From an uncultured Mucilaginibacter sp. (GTDB lineage: Bacteria > Bacteroidota > Bacteroidia > Sphingobacteriales > Sphingobacteriaceae): 64,000 bases of DNA. The notes below the pieces were generated by a model. It was not told the DNA's origin and ran no database searches. It worked only from the letters and a program-made list of their open reading frames with translations. Below, piece after piece: positions 35,353 to 44,331 of the stretch. The DNA lies in contig NZ_CAITNG010000133.1 of the NCBI RefSeq assembly GCF_903893715.1, forward strand, positions 1-64,000, written 5' to 3'. Both the position numbers and the translations under genes were made by a program. How positions within the stretch are numbered: position 1 is the first letter of the stretch; every line of letters starts with the position of its first letter.

Positions 35353-36426
35353 TCAAAATTGATAAACAATAGCGTTGATGTTCATGCCTGCACCTACAGA
35401 GGCTATGATTACCTTATCGCCTTTGTTGAGGCTTTGGTTTTCTATTTTGCCTTTTAATATCAGGTCTAACAAAGTCGGTACCGTTGCCACCGAACTATTG
35501 CCGAGCCACGAAATAGTCATGGGCATAATGGATGGGTCGTTATATTCCATGCCGTATAGTTTAAACACACGGTCGACTATTGCGGCATCCATTTTATCGT
35601 TAGCCTGGTGGATGAGTACCTTTTTAATTTCGGATAGGTGCACACCGGCTTTATCGAGCGCCAATTTGATCACCTGCGGCACTGTACTCAGCGCAAACTC
35701 GTATAGTTTGCGGCCGTTCATCTTCAAAAATATATCAGCCTGTGAATTTTCATGGTTGTACGAGTGTTCCATTTGGAGCAGGCAGGCGTGGTCGGCAGCG
35801 TAAGTTTGTGTTTTGTGGGCCAGTATGCCTTTGTTCTTTTCGGTGGTCGCCATCAATATGGTAGCACCGGCACCATCGGAATACAGCATCGAATCGCGGT
35901 CGCTAAAATCCATTACGCGCGACAATGTCTCGGCACCGATGACCAGGCAACGTTTGGCATCGCCCGAGCGGATAAAATAGTCGGCCTGTATCATGCCCTG
36001 TACCCAGCCTGGGCAACCGAATGGCAGGTCGTAAGCCACACAATCCGGGTTTTTTATGCCCAATTTGGCTTTTATGCGCGATGCCAGGGTAGGCACTGTA
36101 TCGCTACGGTTGGTTTGAAATTTTACATCGCCAAAATTATGGGCCACAATAATATAGTCCATCGTTTCAGGGTTCATACCCGAACTGGTGAACGCTTTGG
36201 TTGCGGCAATAAAAGCCATGTCCGACGCGGTTTGGTCGGGGCTGGCATAACGCCTTTCGGCGATGCCCGATATTTCCCTGAATTTTTCGATGATGACGGC
36301 ACTGTCCCTTTGGATAGCGCTTCCATCTTTTTCGTAAAACTGTCGCTGTAAAAAATCGGAATTGGGTATAATATTATCAGGGATATAGCATCCGGTGGCG
36401 GCAACAAATGAGCGGGTTGTAGTCAT
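35353..36426 (-). CDS. 3-oxoacyl-ACP synthase III family protein (FabH-like)
   Basis: A 357-residue thiolase-fold protein. The catalytic triad is Cys in DLPFGCPGWVQG, His in VLIHQANDKM and Asn in WLGNSSVAT, in the right order and spacing for KAS III. It differs from housekeeping FabH in the substrate-pocket region, so it may prime a special fatty-acid or polyketide chain. No acyl carrier protein or other fab genes are adjacent. Function beyond acyl condensation is not assigned. Confidence 0.85.
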   Translation of the reverse strand: MTTTRSFVAATGCYIPDNIIPNSDFLQRQFYEKDGSAIQRDSAVIIEKFREISGIAERRYASPDQTASDMAFIAATKAFTSSGMNPETMDYIIVAHNFGDVKFQTNRSDTVPTLASRIKAKLGIKNPDCVAYDLPFGCPGWVQGMIQADYFIRSGDAKRCLVIGAETLSRVMDFSDRDSMLYSDGAGATILMATTEKNKGILAHKTQTYAADHACLLQMEHSYNHENSQADIFLKMNGRKLYEFALSTVPQVIKLALDKAGVHLSEIKKVLIHQANDKMDAAIVDRVFKLYGMEYNDPSIMPMTISWLGNSSVATVPTLLDLILKGKIENQSLNKGDKVIIASVGAGMNINAIVYQF

Positions 36427-36625
36427 TTAAGTTTATTAGGTAATAGGAATAACTATTAATACAATTTATCCCTGCTTTTTTAAGCGTTAATTAAAAGATT
36501 AAGTTTAATTGCAAAACAGGTTAAATCGGACAAATAATAAATAAATTTAGGTAGAATACTTGGCATTGACGCAATAAACTGCGAATTTATTATTTAGACC
36601 GAAACGGTATATGGTAGCAGAAGCT

Positions 36626-37567
36626 TTATTTAAGCACCAATTTGGTGGCTCCGTAGCCAAATTTCTCCTTGCGGGCGTCCATAAAAGTTTGTACATGGGG
36701 GTGTTTACCGGCCACTTTATGTATCTCGGTTTTTAAGCTGCCATTGCCCAGGCCATGTATAAAAGTAACATCGGGCAGTTTGTGCACTACGGCGGCGTCC
36801 AGCGCTTTGCGGAATGTGTTGAGCTGTATGTTCAGCATTTCGGAAGCGCTTAAAAACTGATAGTCGTCGCGTAATTTTTCAATGTGCAAGTCAACTTCGC
36901 TCACGGCTTTTTCAATCTCGCGTTTTTCTTCGGCGGGTTTAAAAAAACTTTCTTTCAGTTTTTCGGCATCTATCGTTAATTCGGCTTCATCCAACTGAAT
37001 GAGCCAGGCTTGTTGTTTTAACAGCGGCACCAATTTTTTTGAACCCGAAAAATGCTTGGCCTTAAAGTTCTCTCTTATAGATAGGGCCTTTTGCGGCGCT
37101 ATATTTTGCGTGGTATAATACAGCACCTCGATGTGAAAGGTTGGCCAGAGCTGGATATCGTGCAATGGCGCCGAATACACTTTTACCGCCGATTTTGGCG
37201 CGATGATGCCCGCGTACTCGCCTTTAAACTTGTGCAACTTTTCGGTGGTGAGGGTGGTCAGTAATTGGTACGATGTCTCGTTCAGCAAATGAAAGTGCAC
37301 TACCGAAGCGATGCGCTCATCGGTAGTAACGGCAATGTAAATGCCACGGGTATCGAAAGACGCGGATTGGCTGACTTCGTCAAATGCCTGGCTCTCCACA
37401 GCCGTCGATTTGTGTCCGTGTACCGTAGTTACTTTACTGGCCAAAACGGGTATCTCAAAATCGTCATCGCCGGTAACACCTATCATCTGCTCGTCTATGA
37501 TGCGGGTAACATAGCCTTCCATCTTCTCGTCCACAAAACGCACAAAATCGCCTAACTTGAATTTCAT
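36626..37567 (-). CDS. DUF2027 and Smr domain protein
   Basis: A 313-residue protein. The N-terminal SH3-like segment KFKLGDFVRFVDEKMEGYVTR and the central beta domain are DUF2027; a short coiled coil (about 205-225) precedes a C-terminal Smr domain with VDLHIEKL and the HGxG motif FIHGLGNGSLK. The Smr domain is an endonuclease module also found in MutS2; LDIHG is replaced here by VDLHIE. Common in Bacteroidota; role unknown, possibly mRNA or ribosome rescue. Confidence 0.88.
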   Translation of the reverse strand: MKFKLGDFVRFVDEKMEGYVTRIIDEQMIGVTGDDDFEIPVLASKVTTVHGHKSTAVESQAFDEVSQSASFDTRGIYIAVTTDERIASVVHFHLLNETSYQLLTTLTTEKLHKFKGEYAGIIAPKSAVKVYSAPLHDIQLWPTFHIEVLYYTTQNIAPQKALSIRENFKAKHFSGSKKLVPLLKQQAWLIQLDEAELTIDAEKLKESFFKPAEEKREIEKAVSEVDLHIEKLRDDYQFLSASEMLNIQLNTFRKALDAAVVHKLPDVTFIHGLGNGSLKTEIHKVAGKHPHVQTFMDARKEKFGYGATKLVLK

Positions 37568-37571
37568 CCTG

Positions 37572-37579
37572 CAAAGGTA
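37572..37579 (-). promoter_or_regulatory. Candidate -7 box of the DUF2027-Smr gene
   Basis: On the minus strand TACCTTTG lies 5 bases before the start codon, implying a nearly leaderless transcript. Confidence 0.4.
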
Positions 37580-37599
37580 GTGAATTGGTGAGTTGATTT

Positions 37600-37807
37600 C
37601 TGCCTGTCGGCAGACATGGGGTTGGATAAGGTTGATTAGGTGGGTAGTGGATTTGGTGCGGTTGACTCACCCCGACTGCGCTGCACTGGTCGACCCTCTC
37701 TTCCGCTGCGCGGTAAAGAGGGTGAACGCTTTTTTTTGTTTTTTGACCCTCTTTCCGCCGCAGGCGAAGAGAGGGTGGTCGAGCGAAGCAAAGACCGGGT
37801 GAGTCAA
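37600..37807. repeat. Palindromic repeat region with nested hairpins
   Basis: CTGCCTGTCGGCAGACA at 37600-37616 recurs at 51435-51451. At 37662-37807 outer arms TTGACTCACCC and GGGTGAGTCAA (11 bases) enclose two hairpins with ACCCTCT/AGAGGGT stems (37692-37723 and 37746-37776), separated by T8 and T6 runs. This fills the 305-base gap between the divergent genes; no gene is seen in it. CTCACCCCG also occurs at the repeat in the OMPLA gene end. Confidence 0.65.
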
Positions 37808-37872
37808 AGGCACGGATTTCAAAATGTCCGACTTTATTTCTTTATTTTCGGACGTACAATTGCACTCATCCT

Positions 37873-38865
37873 ATGAAAATACCCTATACCCAACTAAAAG
37901 CTGAATTTTTACGCGTATTGTTAAAAAACGGTTTTAATGCCGATACCGCAGAACAATGCGCCACCATATTTGCGGGCAACAGCCGTGACGGTGTTTACTC
38001 ACATGGGCTGAACCGTTTCCCGGGATTTATCGAGTACGTTCATGAAGGCCTGGTTAAACCGAACGAAAAACCAACGTTGTTCAATGTTTTAGGCTTAATT
38101 GAGCAGTGGGACGGCAACCGCGCGCCGGGCGTTATCAATGCTACTTTTTGTACTGACAGGGCCATTGTATTGGCCAAACAACACGGTATTGGCTGTGTAG
38201 CCATCCGCAATACCAACCATTGGATGCGCGGCGGTGTTTATGGTCAGCAGGCAGCGGATGCCGGTTGCCTTGCCATTTGTTTTACCAATACCATCGCCAA
38301 CGTACCACCCTGGGGCGGTATCGACCCGCGTCTCGGCAATAACCCGCTGGTAATAGCCGTGCCCAAACAAGGCGGGCATGTGGTGTTGGATATGGCCATG
38401 TCGCAATACTCGTTTGGTAAGTTGCTGCAATACCGGGCTAATAACAATGAAGCCCTGCCCTTACCGGGAGGATATGACGAGGCCGGGAACCTGAGCACCG
38501 ATGCCGATGCCATCCTCAAATCGAAAAGGGTGGTGCCTGTTGGTTTTTGGAAGGGCTCGGGGCTTACGCTGATGCTCGATTTGTTGGCCACCATTTTGAG
38601 CCGGGGCAACTCGACAGAAAAAATTACGGATACCGACAGGGAATCGGGTGTATCGCAGGTATTTATTTGCATTCACGAGCCTGATGCAGCTTTGGTGGAA
38701 CATTTTACCGAACAAATTATTGCCTACACCAAAACGAGCCGTCCCGAAAAGGAGGGCGGCAGCATTGCTTACCCGGGCGAAGGCATGCTTAAAACACGTA
38801 TGCGCAACCTTGCAGAAGGCATCCCGGTGAACGAAAGCATTTGGAACAAACTTTTGAGCCTATAA
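37873..38865 (+). CDS. Ldh2-type oxidoreductase, YiaK/DlgD-like 2,3-diketo-L-gulonate reductase family
   Basis: A 330-residue member of the malate/L-lactate dehydrogenase family that uses a non-Rossmann NAD(P)-binding fold. YSHGLNRFPGFIEYV, AIRNTNHWMRGGVYG and TIANVPPWGG follow E. coli YiaK closely, including the catalytic His in NTNHW. FWKGSGLTLMLDLLATILS and the end SIWNKLLSL also match. It probably reduces 2,3-diketo-L-gulonate or a related keto acid. It stands before GH8, with no ascorbate or gulonate genes near it. Confidence 0.85.
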   Translation: MKIPYTQLKAEFLRVLLKNGFNADTAEQCATIFAGNSRDGVYSHGLNRFPGFIEYVHEGLVKPNEKPTLFNVLGLIEQWDGNRAPGVINATFCTDRAIVLAKQHGIGCVAIRNTNHWMRGGVYGQQAADAGCLAICFTNTIANVPPWGGIDPRLGNNPLVIAVPKQGGHVVLDMAMSQYSFGKLLQYRANNNEALPLPGGYDEAGNLSTDADAILKSKRVVPVGFWKGSGLTLMLDLLATILSRGNSTEKITDTDRESGVSQVFICIHEPDAALVEHFTEQIIAYTKTSRPEKEGGSIAYPGEGMLKTRMRNLAEGIPVNESIWNKLLSL

Positions 38866-38901
38866 TAAAACCAAATTTGAGCGTTTTATGTTATCTGTAT
38901 A

Positions 38902-40134
38902 ATGAAAAGCAACGTACGCCTGTATTTTTTGATATCCGTTTTAACCCTACAGGCGATGTTGGCGCAGGCGCAACAGGCCAATATGCCTTTTCCGCAGCAT
39001 ATGCGGTACGCGCCGGGGTCTATATTGCCAAACCATATATCGCAAAAAAGCCTGGATAATAGCGTAAGCTCGTTTTACCTGCTTTGGAAAGCCCGTTACA
39101 TCAACAGCAATTGCGCCAAAGGGCAATATTATGTTTGGTTCGAGACGAAAGGGAACAAGCAAAGCGTGTCCGAAGGGCAGGGTTATGGTATGATTATTAC
39201 CGCGCTGATGGCCGGTTACGATAAAACGGCGCAAACCACTTTCGACGGGCTTTACCGCTATTATAAAGCCCACCCCAGCAAGCGCGACCATAACCTGATG
39301 GCCTGGGCGCAAGATAATAATTGCAAAGATATTGATGGCAGCTCAGCTACCGATGGCGATATGGACATTGCCTATTCGCTGCTGTTGGCCAATAAACAAT
39401 GGGGCAGTGCCGGGCCGGTGAATTATTTGCAGGAGGCTACCGCGATGATAAGCTCGATTATGAAGCAGGAGATCAATGCCAAAACGCTGACGCCGCTGTT
39501 GAGCAACGCGGTGGAGTACGATAGCAAGGATTATTTTGATACCCGCACATCCGACTTTATGCCGGCCAATTTTAAGGCGTTTGATGCGGCCATGGGCGAT
39601 GCGCGCTGGGCTAAAGTGGTAAGCAGTAATTACGCGCTGTTTAAGCAGATGCAGGAAAGGTATAGTCCGGATGCGGGTTTGGTACCCGATTTTATCCGCA
39701 ATACCAATACAACGCCCAAGCCGGCCGGGGCAAATTATCTCGAATCGAAATATGATGGCTATTATAATTACAACGCCTGCCGTGTGCCCTGGCGCGTTGC
39801 TACCGATTATTTAATTTATGGCGATAAGCGAGCCAAAACCATGGCCGACCGCATCAATACCTGGGTACGGGGCACCACGAGCGATAACCCCGACAATATT
39901 TCGGCAGGGTATACTTTAGGTGGCGACGACATAAAAGGGCGCAATTTTGAGGCGCTGAGTTTTATCGCACCGTTCGCGGTGTCGGCTATGGTGGACGCAA
40001 AAAACCAGGTTTGGCTAAATAAAGTTTGGGATTATTTGACCAAATTTACTTTGGATGAATTTGATTATTACGACAATAGCATCAAGCTATTGGATATGAT
40101 TATACTGACGGGCAATTACTGGCCACCAAATTGA
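38902..40134 (+). CDS. GH8 family endoglucanase-type glycoside hydrolase, secreted
   Basis: A 410-residue (alpha/alpha)6 enzyme with signal peptide (cleavage after LAQAQ, about residue 23). The general acid Glu is in VSEGQGYGM and the Asp pair in ATDGDMDIAYSLLLA, the two GH8 signatures. Substrates in the family are cellulose, lichenan, chitosan or xylan; a cellulose-synthase operon is not nearby, so a BcsZ role is not supported. 36 bases after the dehydrogenase gene. Confidence 0.9.
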   Translation: MKSNVRLYFLISVLTLQAMLAQAQQANMPFPQHMRYAPGSILPNHISQKSLDNSVSSFYLLWKARYINSNCAKGQYYVWFETKGNKQSVSEGQGYGMIITALMAGYDKTAQTTFDGLYRYYKAHPSKRDHNLMAWAQDNNCKDIDGSSATDGDMDIAYSLLLANKQWGSAGPVNYLQEATAMISSIMKQEINAKTLTPLLSNAVEYDSKDYFDTRTSDFMPANFKAFDAAMGDARWAKVVSSNYALFKQMQERYSPDAGLVPDFIRNTNTTPKPAGANYLESKYDGYYNYNACRVPWRVATDYLIYGDKRAKTMADRINTWVRGTTSDNPDNISAGYTLGGDDIKGRNFEALSFIAPFAVSAMVDAKNQVWLNKVWDYLTKFTLDEFDYYDNSIKLLDMIILTGNYWPPN

Positions 40135-40136
40135 GT

Positions 40137-40144
40137 TATTTTTG
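40137..40144 (+). promoter_or_regulatory. Candidate -7 box
   Basis: TATTTTTG directly after the GH8 stop could start the transcript of the small acidic gene 83 bases on. Confidence 0.25.
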
Positions 40145-40226
40145 CTTTGTATAGTATAAACAGATATTTTAGGACAAATTTAAAAGAGACCAAAACAACA
40201 TTATTTAGCCTATAAATAGCCACACC

Positions 40227-40478
40227 ATGTTATTGTTTACAACCGAAAACGCAGAAGATACCCTTGTTTTATCGCCGGCCCTGCCCATGAATATTGGCCC
40301 TGATGATGAGGATGACGATGATGACGAAGAGGATGAGTTTGATTTTGACGACGAGGACCTGAAAGATGATGTTGACGCCGATAGCTTGTTAAGCATTGAC
40401 GAGGATATAGATTTTGAAGAAATTGATACCCCCGACTTTGACGACGAGGACGACGATGACCTGATTGACGATTTGTAA
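40227..40478 (+). CDS. Small highly acidic protein of unknown function
   Basis: An 83-residue protein in which more than half of the residues from about 25 on are Asp or Glu (DDEDDDDDEEDEF and similar blocks). It has no signal peptide and no fold is expected. Such proteins recur next to housekeeping genes in Sphingobacteriaceae. It is convergent with the pseudouridine synthase gene, 4 bases apart. A histone- or RNA-mimic, or simply a disordered protein; not assigned. Confidence 0.6.
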   Translation: MLLFTTENAEDTLVLSPALPMNIGPDDEDDDDDEEDEFDFDDEDLKDDVDADSLLSIDEDIDFEEIDTPDFDDEDDDDLIDDL

Positions 40479-40482
40479 CAGG

Positions 40483-41202
40483 CTATAACAGTTGTTCAAA
40501 CTTTTCCCAAAAACCATCTTTAGGTAAGGGCGCAAATATATCTACCGGTTCTTTTTTTATAGGGTGGATAAACTGTATGCGCCGGGAGTGCAGGCAAATA
40601 CTTTTCTTCAAACTGCCGCGTGGGTAACCGTACTTATTATCGCCAACAATGGGGCAGTTTAAGGTGGATAATTGCACCCTGATTTGGTGCGGGCGCCCGG
40701 TTATAGGGTCGACTTCAATTAAATAATAGCCGTTCAGTTCACCCAAGAGTTTGTAGTTTAGTTCGGAGCGCATACTGCCGTTTACCTCGTGGTCGTAGGC
40801 TTTGGTTACGTTTTTTTGCGGGTTTTTTATCAGCCAGTGTATCAGGTTGCCTTGTTCGGGCACAGGGCGGTGGCGTACCACGGCCAAATAGGTTTTATGC
40901 ACTTCGCGGCTTTTGAACAAGGCGTTCATCCGCTCGAGCGCCTTACTTGTTTTGGCAAACATGATGACCCCGCTCACCGGTCGGTCAATCCGGTGCACCA
41001 CGCCTAAAAAAGCGCCATTGGGTTTATTGTATTTGGCGGCAATGTATTTTTTTACCTTTTCATCGAGTGATTCATCGCCCGTATCATCCACCTGCACAAT
41101 ATCGCCCGCGCGCTTATTCACCGCAATAAGGTGATTATCCTCGTAAAGGATATCCTTATCTGTGATATCGAATTTCGGATTTACGATTTCGAATTTGGCC
41201 AT
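40483..41202 (-). CDS. RluA-family pseudouridine synthase
   Basis: A 239-residue catalytic domain without an S4 domain. Start at the ATG giving MAKFEIVNPKFD; 13 more in-frame codons exist upstream in repeat DNA. The catalytic Asp is in VVHRIDRPVSGVIMFAK, followed by DPITGRPHQIRVQLS. Modifies uridines in rRNA or tRNA; which position is unknown. Codons 2-13 are part of a heptad repeat array. Confidence 0.88.
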   Translation of the reverse strand: MAKFEIVNPKFDITDKDILYEDNHLIAVNKRAGDIVQVDDTGDESLDEKVKKYIAAKYNKPNGAFLGVVHRIDRPVSGVIMFAKTSKALERMNALFKSREVHKTYLAVVRHRPVPEQGNLIHWLIKNPQKNVTKAYDHEVNGSMRSELNYKLLGELNGYYLIEVDPITGRPHQIRVQLSTLNCPIVGDNKYGYPRGSLKKSICLHSRRIQFIHPIKKEPVDIFAPLPKDGFWEKFEQLL

Positions 41203-41259
41203 TCTTAATTTACTTACACATTCGCAATACGCATATCGCATTACGCAATACTAATACTG
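41164..41259. repeat. Period-7 array spanning rluA-family start and panB stop
   Basis: 41164-41198 has heptads such as GATATCG, AATTTCG inside the first codons of the pseudouridine synthase. 41218-41259 has CAATACG, CATATCG, CATTACG. The panB stop codon (41251-41253) is within the last units. Confidence 0.7.
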
Positions 41260-42066
41260 CTCTTTTTCGCTTGGGAAGTCCTTTGCCTTTACATCGCTCA
41301 CATAGTGTTGTATGGCGTCGTTCATGATGTCATACAGGCTGGCATACTGGCGTAAAAAACGGGGGCGAAAGCCTTTATTTAGGCCCAGCATATCGTGTAT
41401 CACCAACACCTGGCCGTCGCAATGACGCCCCGCACCAATGCCTATAGTTGGGATGCTCAGTTGTTCGCTTACTTTTTTTGCCAACTCGGCCGGAATCTTC
41501 TCCAATACGATAGCGAAACAGCCCAATTCCTGTAGTTTAATGGCATCTTCCACCAATTTCTGGGCTTCGGCTTCTTCTTTGGCGCGAACGGTGTAGGTGC
41601 CAAATTTATATATCGATTGCGGCGTTAAGCCCAAATGCCCCATAACCGGTATGCCGGCCGTTAGTATCCGGCTTACGGATTCGGCAATTTCCAAACCACC
41701 TTCTATTTTAACGGCATGCGCGCCCGACTCTTTCATGATGCGGATGGCGGAGTTCAATGCCTCTTTCGAATTACCCTGGTACGAGCCAAAAGGCAGGTCG
41801 ACCACCACCAAAGCCCGGTTAATGGCGCGCACCACGCTCGAAGCATGGTATATCATTTGGTCGAGCGTAATGGGCAGCGTGGTTTCGTGCCCGGCCATTA
41901 CATTCGAGGCCGAATCGCCCACCAATATCACATCGATACCAGCGGCATCAACAATGGTTGCCATCGAGTAATCGTAGGCAGTTAACATGGCAATTTTTTC
42001 GCCATGCCGTTTCATTTCCTGTAAAGTGCGGGTGGTTATTCTCTTAACATCTTTATGTACAGACAT
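41251..42066 (-). CDS. panB: 3-methyl-2-oxobutanoate hydroxymethyltransferase PanB
   Basis: A 271-residue enzyme of pantothenate synthesis. The Mg2+/ketoisovalerate site has [13 protein letters not shown] and [28 protein letters not shown] and [13 protein letters not shown] are further PanB blocks; the catalytic Glu is in that last motif. [21 protein letters not shown] closes the barrel. Other pan genes are not adjacent. Confidence 0.96.
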   Translation of the reverse strand: MSVHKDVKRITTRTLQEMKRHGEKIAMLTAYDYSMATIVDAAGIDVILVGDSASNVMAGHETTLPITLDQMIYHASSVVRAINRALVVVDLPFGSYQGNSKEALNSAIRIMKESGAHAVKIEGGLEIAESVSRILTAGIPVMGHLGLTPQSIYKFGTYTVRAKEEAEAQKLVEDAIKLQELGCFAIVLEKIPAELAKKVSEQLSIPTIGIGAGRHCDGQVLVIHDMLGLNKGFRPRFLRQYASLYDIMNDAIQHYVSDVKAKDFPSEKEQY

Positions 42067-42088
42067 GGCAATTTGGTTTTTGCGTTGC

Positions 42089-42096
42089 CAAAGGTA
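42089..42096 (-). promoter_or_regulatory. Candidate -7 box of panB
   Basis: Minus-strand TACCTTTG lies 22 bases before the panB start. Confidence 0.5.
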
Positions 42097-42101
42097 GGAT
42101 T

Positions 42102-42241
42102 ATTTCGGATTTTGGATGTTCAATTTTGGATGTATTAATTGTATGATTTATGATATTGGAGGTCCAATTTGTGGATTGCCATTGTCAAATAGCCAAAAAT
42201 CAAAAAAATCCGAAATCCCAATTCCGAAATCCGAAATTATC
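42102..42241. repeat. Period-7 degenerate arrays upstream of carA
   Basis: 42102-42157 has eight heptads beginning ATTTCGG, ATTTTGG, ATGTTCA. 42207-42241 has AATCCGA-type heptads. Register is exact within each block. Confidence 0.65.
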
Positions 42242-42243
42242 CC

Positions 42244-42251
42244 TACTTTTG
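42244..42251 (+). promoter_or_regulatory. Candidate -7 box of carA
   Basis: TACTTTTG fits TAnnTTTG; it would give a leader of about 100 bases before the carA start, containing the hairpin at 42300-42333. Confidence 0.4.
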
Positions 42252-42299
42252 TCTTTTGTGAATACAGGAGTTCCTTACTTCATTTTTTCAAACAAGCTT

Positions 42300-42333
42300 A
42301 GCGGATATAATAACTGCATTTCCGCTGTTTTTT
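42300..42333 (+). terminator. Candidate leader attenuator of carA
   Basis: AGCGGA (42300-42305) pairs with TCCGCT (42321-42326) and is followed by G and six T, 23 bases before the start codon. It looks like a weak intrinsic terminator inside the leader. Regulation by pyrimidine or arginine level would be the family expectation; no antiterminator was identified. Confidence 0.5.
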
Positions 42334-42355
42334 CATTCCCTGCAATTTTTACAAA

Positions 42356-43456
42356 ATGACAAACTTTACCAAATTACCTGCAATATTGTTACTGGCCGAC
42401 GGCACTGTGTTTTATGGCAAAGCCGCCGGAAAAATTGGTACCACTACAGGCGAAATATGCTTTAATACCGGCATGACCGGTTATCAGGAGATATTTACCG
42501 ACCCATCCTACTTCGGGCAGATTATGGTAACCACCAATGCGCATATTGGTAATTATGGTATACAGAAAGATGAAGTAGAGTCGGACCACATACAGATAGC
42601 CGGTTTGGTTTGTAAAAACTACAACATCGCGTATAGCCGTAAACAGGCGACCGAGTCAATACAGGATTATTTTCAGGAGCAGAACATTGTGTCGATATCC
42701 GACATTGATACGCGCCAACTGGTGCGCCACATACGCGATAAAGGCGCGATGAACGCCATCATTTCATCGGAGATCACCGATATTGAAGAATTGAAAAAGA
42801 AATTGGCCGAAGTGCCTTCGATGGATGGTTTGGAACTTTCATCACAAGTTTCAACAAAAGAGACCTACAGCTTTGGCGACGAAGCCGCGAGCCACCGCAT
42901 AGCCGTTTTAGACCTGGGCGTAAAAAAGAACATCCTGCGCAACTTTGCTTCGCGTGATGTGCATGGAAAAGTGTTCCCGGCCAAAACCACCTTTAAAGAG
43001 ATGGAGGAATTTAAACCCGATGGTTACTTTATCTCCAACGGCCCCGGCGATCCGTCAGCCATGCCTTACGCCATAGAGACTGTAAAAGAAATACTGGCTG
43101 CCGAAAAACCGATGTTCGGCATTTGCTTAGGCCACCAGCTGCTGGCCTTGGCTAACGATATCCCCACCAAAAAAATGCACAACGGCCACCGAGGCTTAAA
43201 CCACCCGGTAAAAAATATTATCAAAAATCATTGTGAGGTAACTTCGCAAAACCATGGCTTTGGTGTAGTGCCCGATGCCGTGCGCGCATCGGACAAGGTA
43301 GAGATCACCCACATTAACCTGAACGACCAATCGATAGAAGGTATCCGTGTAAAAGGTAAAAAAGCCTTCTCGGTACAATACCACCCCGAGTCGTCGCCCG
43401 GCCCGCACGATTCAAGGTATTTGTTTGATGATTTTGTGAAGATGATGGCGGAGTAA
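42356..43456 (+). CDS. carA: Carbamoyl-phosphate synthase small (glutaminase) subunit CarA
   Basis: A 366-residue glutaminase subunit. The N-terminal domain has TGMTGYQEIFTDPSYFGQI. The class I amidotransferase triad has Cys in PMFGICLGHQLLAL and His/Glu in VQYHPESSPGP. It supplies ammonia to CarB for arginine and pyrimidine synthesis. carB is not next to it, unlike in many genomes. Confidence 0.96.
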   Translation: MTNFTKLPAILLLADGTVFYGKAAGKIGTTTGEICFNTGMTGYQEIFTDPSYFGQIMVTTNAHIGNYGIQKDEVESDHIQIAGLVCKNYNIAYSRKQATESIQDYFQEQNIVSISDIDTRQLVRHIRDKGAMNAIISSEITDIEELKKKLAEVPSMDGLELSSQVSTKETYSFGDEAASHRIAVLDLGVKKNILRNFASRDVHGKVFPAKTTFKEMEEFKPDGYFISNGPGDPSAMPYAIETVKEILAAEKPMFGICLGHQLLALANDIPTKKMHNGHRGLNHPVKNIIKNHCEVTSQNHGFGVVPDAVRASDKVEITHINLNDQSIEGIRVKGKKAFSVQYHPESSPGPHDSRYLFDDFVKMMAE

Positions 43457-43504
43457 ATTGGCTCGGTTTTATTTCTTAAAATTGAATTAGGCAAGTACCA
43501 TCTG

Positions 43505-43714
43505 ATGAGAAATACCAAATATAGTGATGAAGATAAGATAGCTATAAATGCTTCTATTGAAAGAGCTATTGCTGATTCTGAGGCAGGCCGGGTTTATTCG
43601 AACGACCAAATAATGACGTCGATTCGTAAGGGATTTGAGGAGATTTTCGAGGCAAAAAAATCAGGGAAGAAGTCGCAATCACTTTCAGACTTTTTGAGGG
43701 GTATTGAAAAATAA
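43505..43714 (+). CDS. Small protein of unknown function, antitoxin-like size
   Basis: A 69-residue charged helical protein (MRNTKYSDEDKIAINASIER ... SLSDFLRGIEK). Its length and tail resemble those of antitoxins in this genus. It is convergent with the ParE-like frame, so it is not the antitoxin of that toxin. It may be a solitary leftover. Confidence 0.45.
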   Translation: MRNTKYSDEDKIAINASIERAIADSEAGRVYSNDQIMTSIRKGFEEIFEAKKSGKKSQSLSDFLRGIEK

Positions 43715-43725
43715 GCCAAGTTTTT

Positions 43726-44016
43726 CTACAACGGTTTCTGCCTGGCCCCTCTGATATTAATCAACTGAATTTGTTGTTTTCGGGTATTAATACGATAGGT
43801 TAATATGGTCAATCTATTCAATAACCCACGGTGAAGTGTTTTATGCTTAACTGATTTTTGAAACATTTCGGGATGCTCTTTAAGTAAAGCTAATACTTCC
43901 TCTGTTTCTTTAATGAAATTCTTGATTTCCCTTTCAGTCCAATTTTCTTCCAGGTAATTAATTATGTTCTCAAAGCCTTTTACAGCCTTTGTTGTCCAGA
44001 TTATTTCGAACGCCGT
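43726..44016 (-). pseudogene. ParE/RelE-type toxin frame with ATG-to-ACG start loss
   Basis: An open frame of 96 codons without any ATG, GTG or TTG start at its 5' end. Read from ACG 44016 it gives TAFEIIWTTKAVKGFENIIN, then NWTEREIKNFIKE, KHKTLHRGLLNRLTIL and LINIRGARQKPL, the pattern of ParE/RelE-superfamily toxins. An ACG stands where the start should be (ACG GCG TTC GAA), overlapping the antitoxin 3' end by 16 bases as in intact modules. The simplest reading is a T-to-C change of ATG that silenced the toxin; weak ACG initiation is possible. Confidence 0.75.
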
Positions 44017-44234
44017 TTATCATATTTTGCCATAACTTCATCGTGTGGGATCAACTCTCCTCGGTCTGCCTGACTTAGGCCTTCTTCAATATCTGCTCTT
44101 TCATCAACACTGATGGTATCCCACCAATCAGCTTCCTGTTCTTTTTTCAAATCAACAAACAGCTTAATAACTGACGGTTCATTTATGTCGGCAAGCCATT
44201 TAATTAAATGAAGTTTTTCAGCCTGTATATCCAT
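44001..44234 (-). CDS. Antitoxin of a ParE-type module
   Basis: A 77-residue protein, start at ATG 44234 (MDIQAEKLHLIKWLADINEP); three further in-frame codons from a TTG exist. The start MDIQAEKLHLI, acidic middle and basic end (AKYDKRRSK) match Bacteroidota antitoxins of the addiction-module type. It overlaps the toxin frame by 16 bases. Because the toxin lacks a start codon, the antitoxin may now be free of its partner. Confidence 0.75.
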   Translation of the reverse strand: MDIQAEKLHLIKWLADINEPSVIKLFVDLKKEQEADWWDTISVDERADIEEGLSQADRGELIPHDEVMAKYDKRRSK

Positions 44235-44331
44235 AACTTTCAATTTATATCAAATATAATTCATTTTTATCAAAGCACAATGCCCGCCCTTTGTCATCAA
44301 ATTGCTTTAATTTCAATAAGTTAGCTGCCCG

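Noticed and set aside
40205-40396. Poly-Ser frame opposite the small acidic gene
   Set aside because: A by-product of GAT/GAC-rich codons on the other strand.
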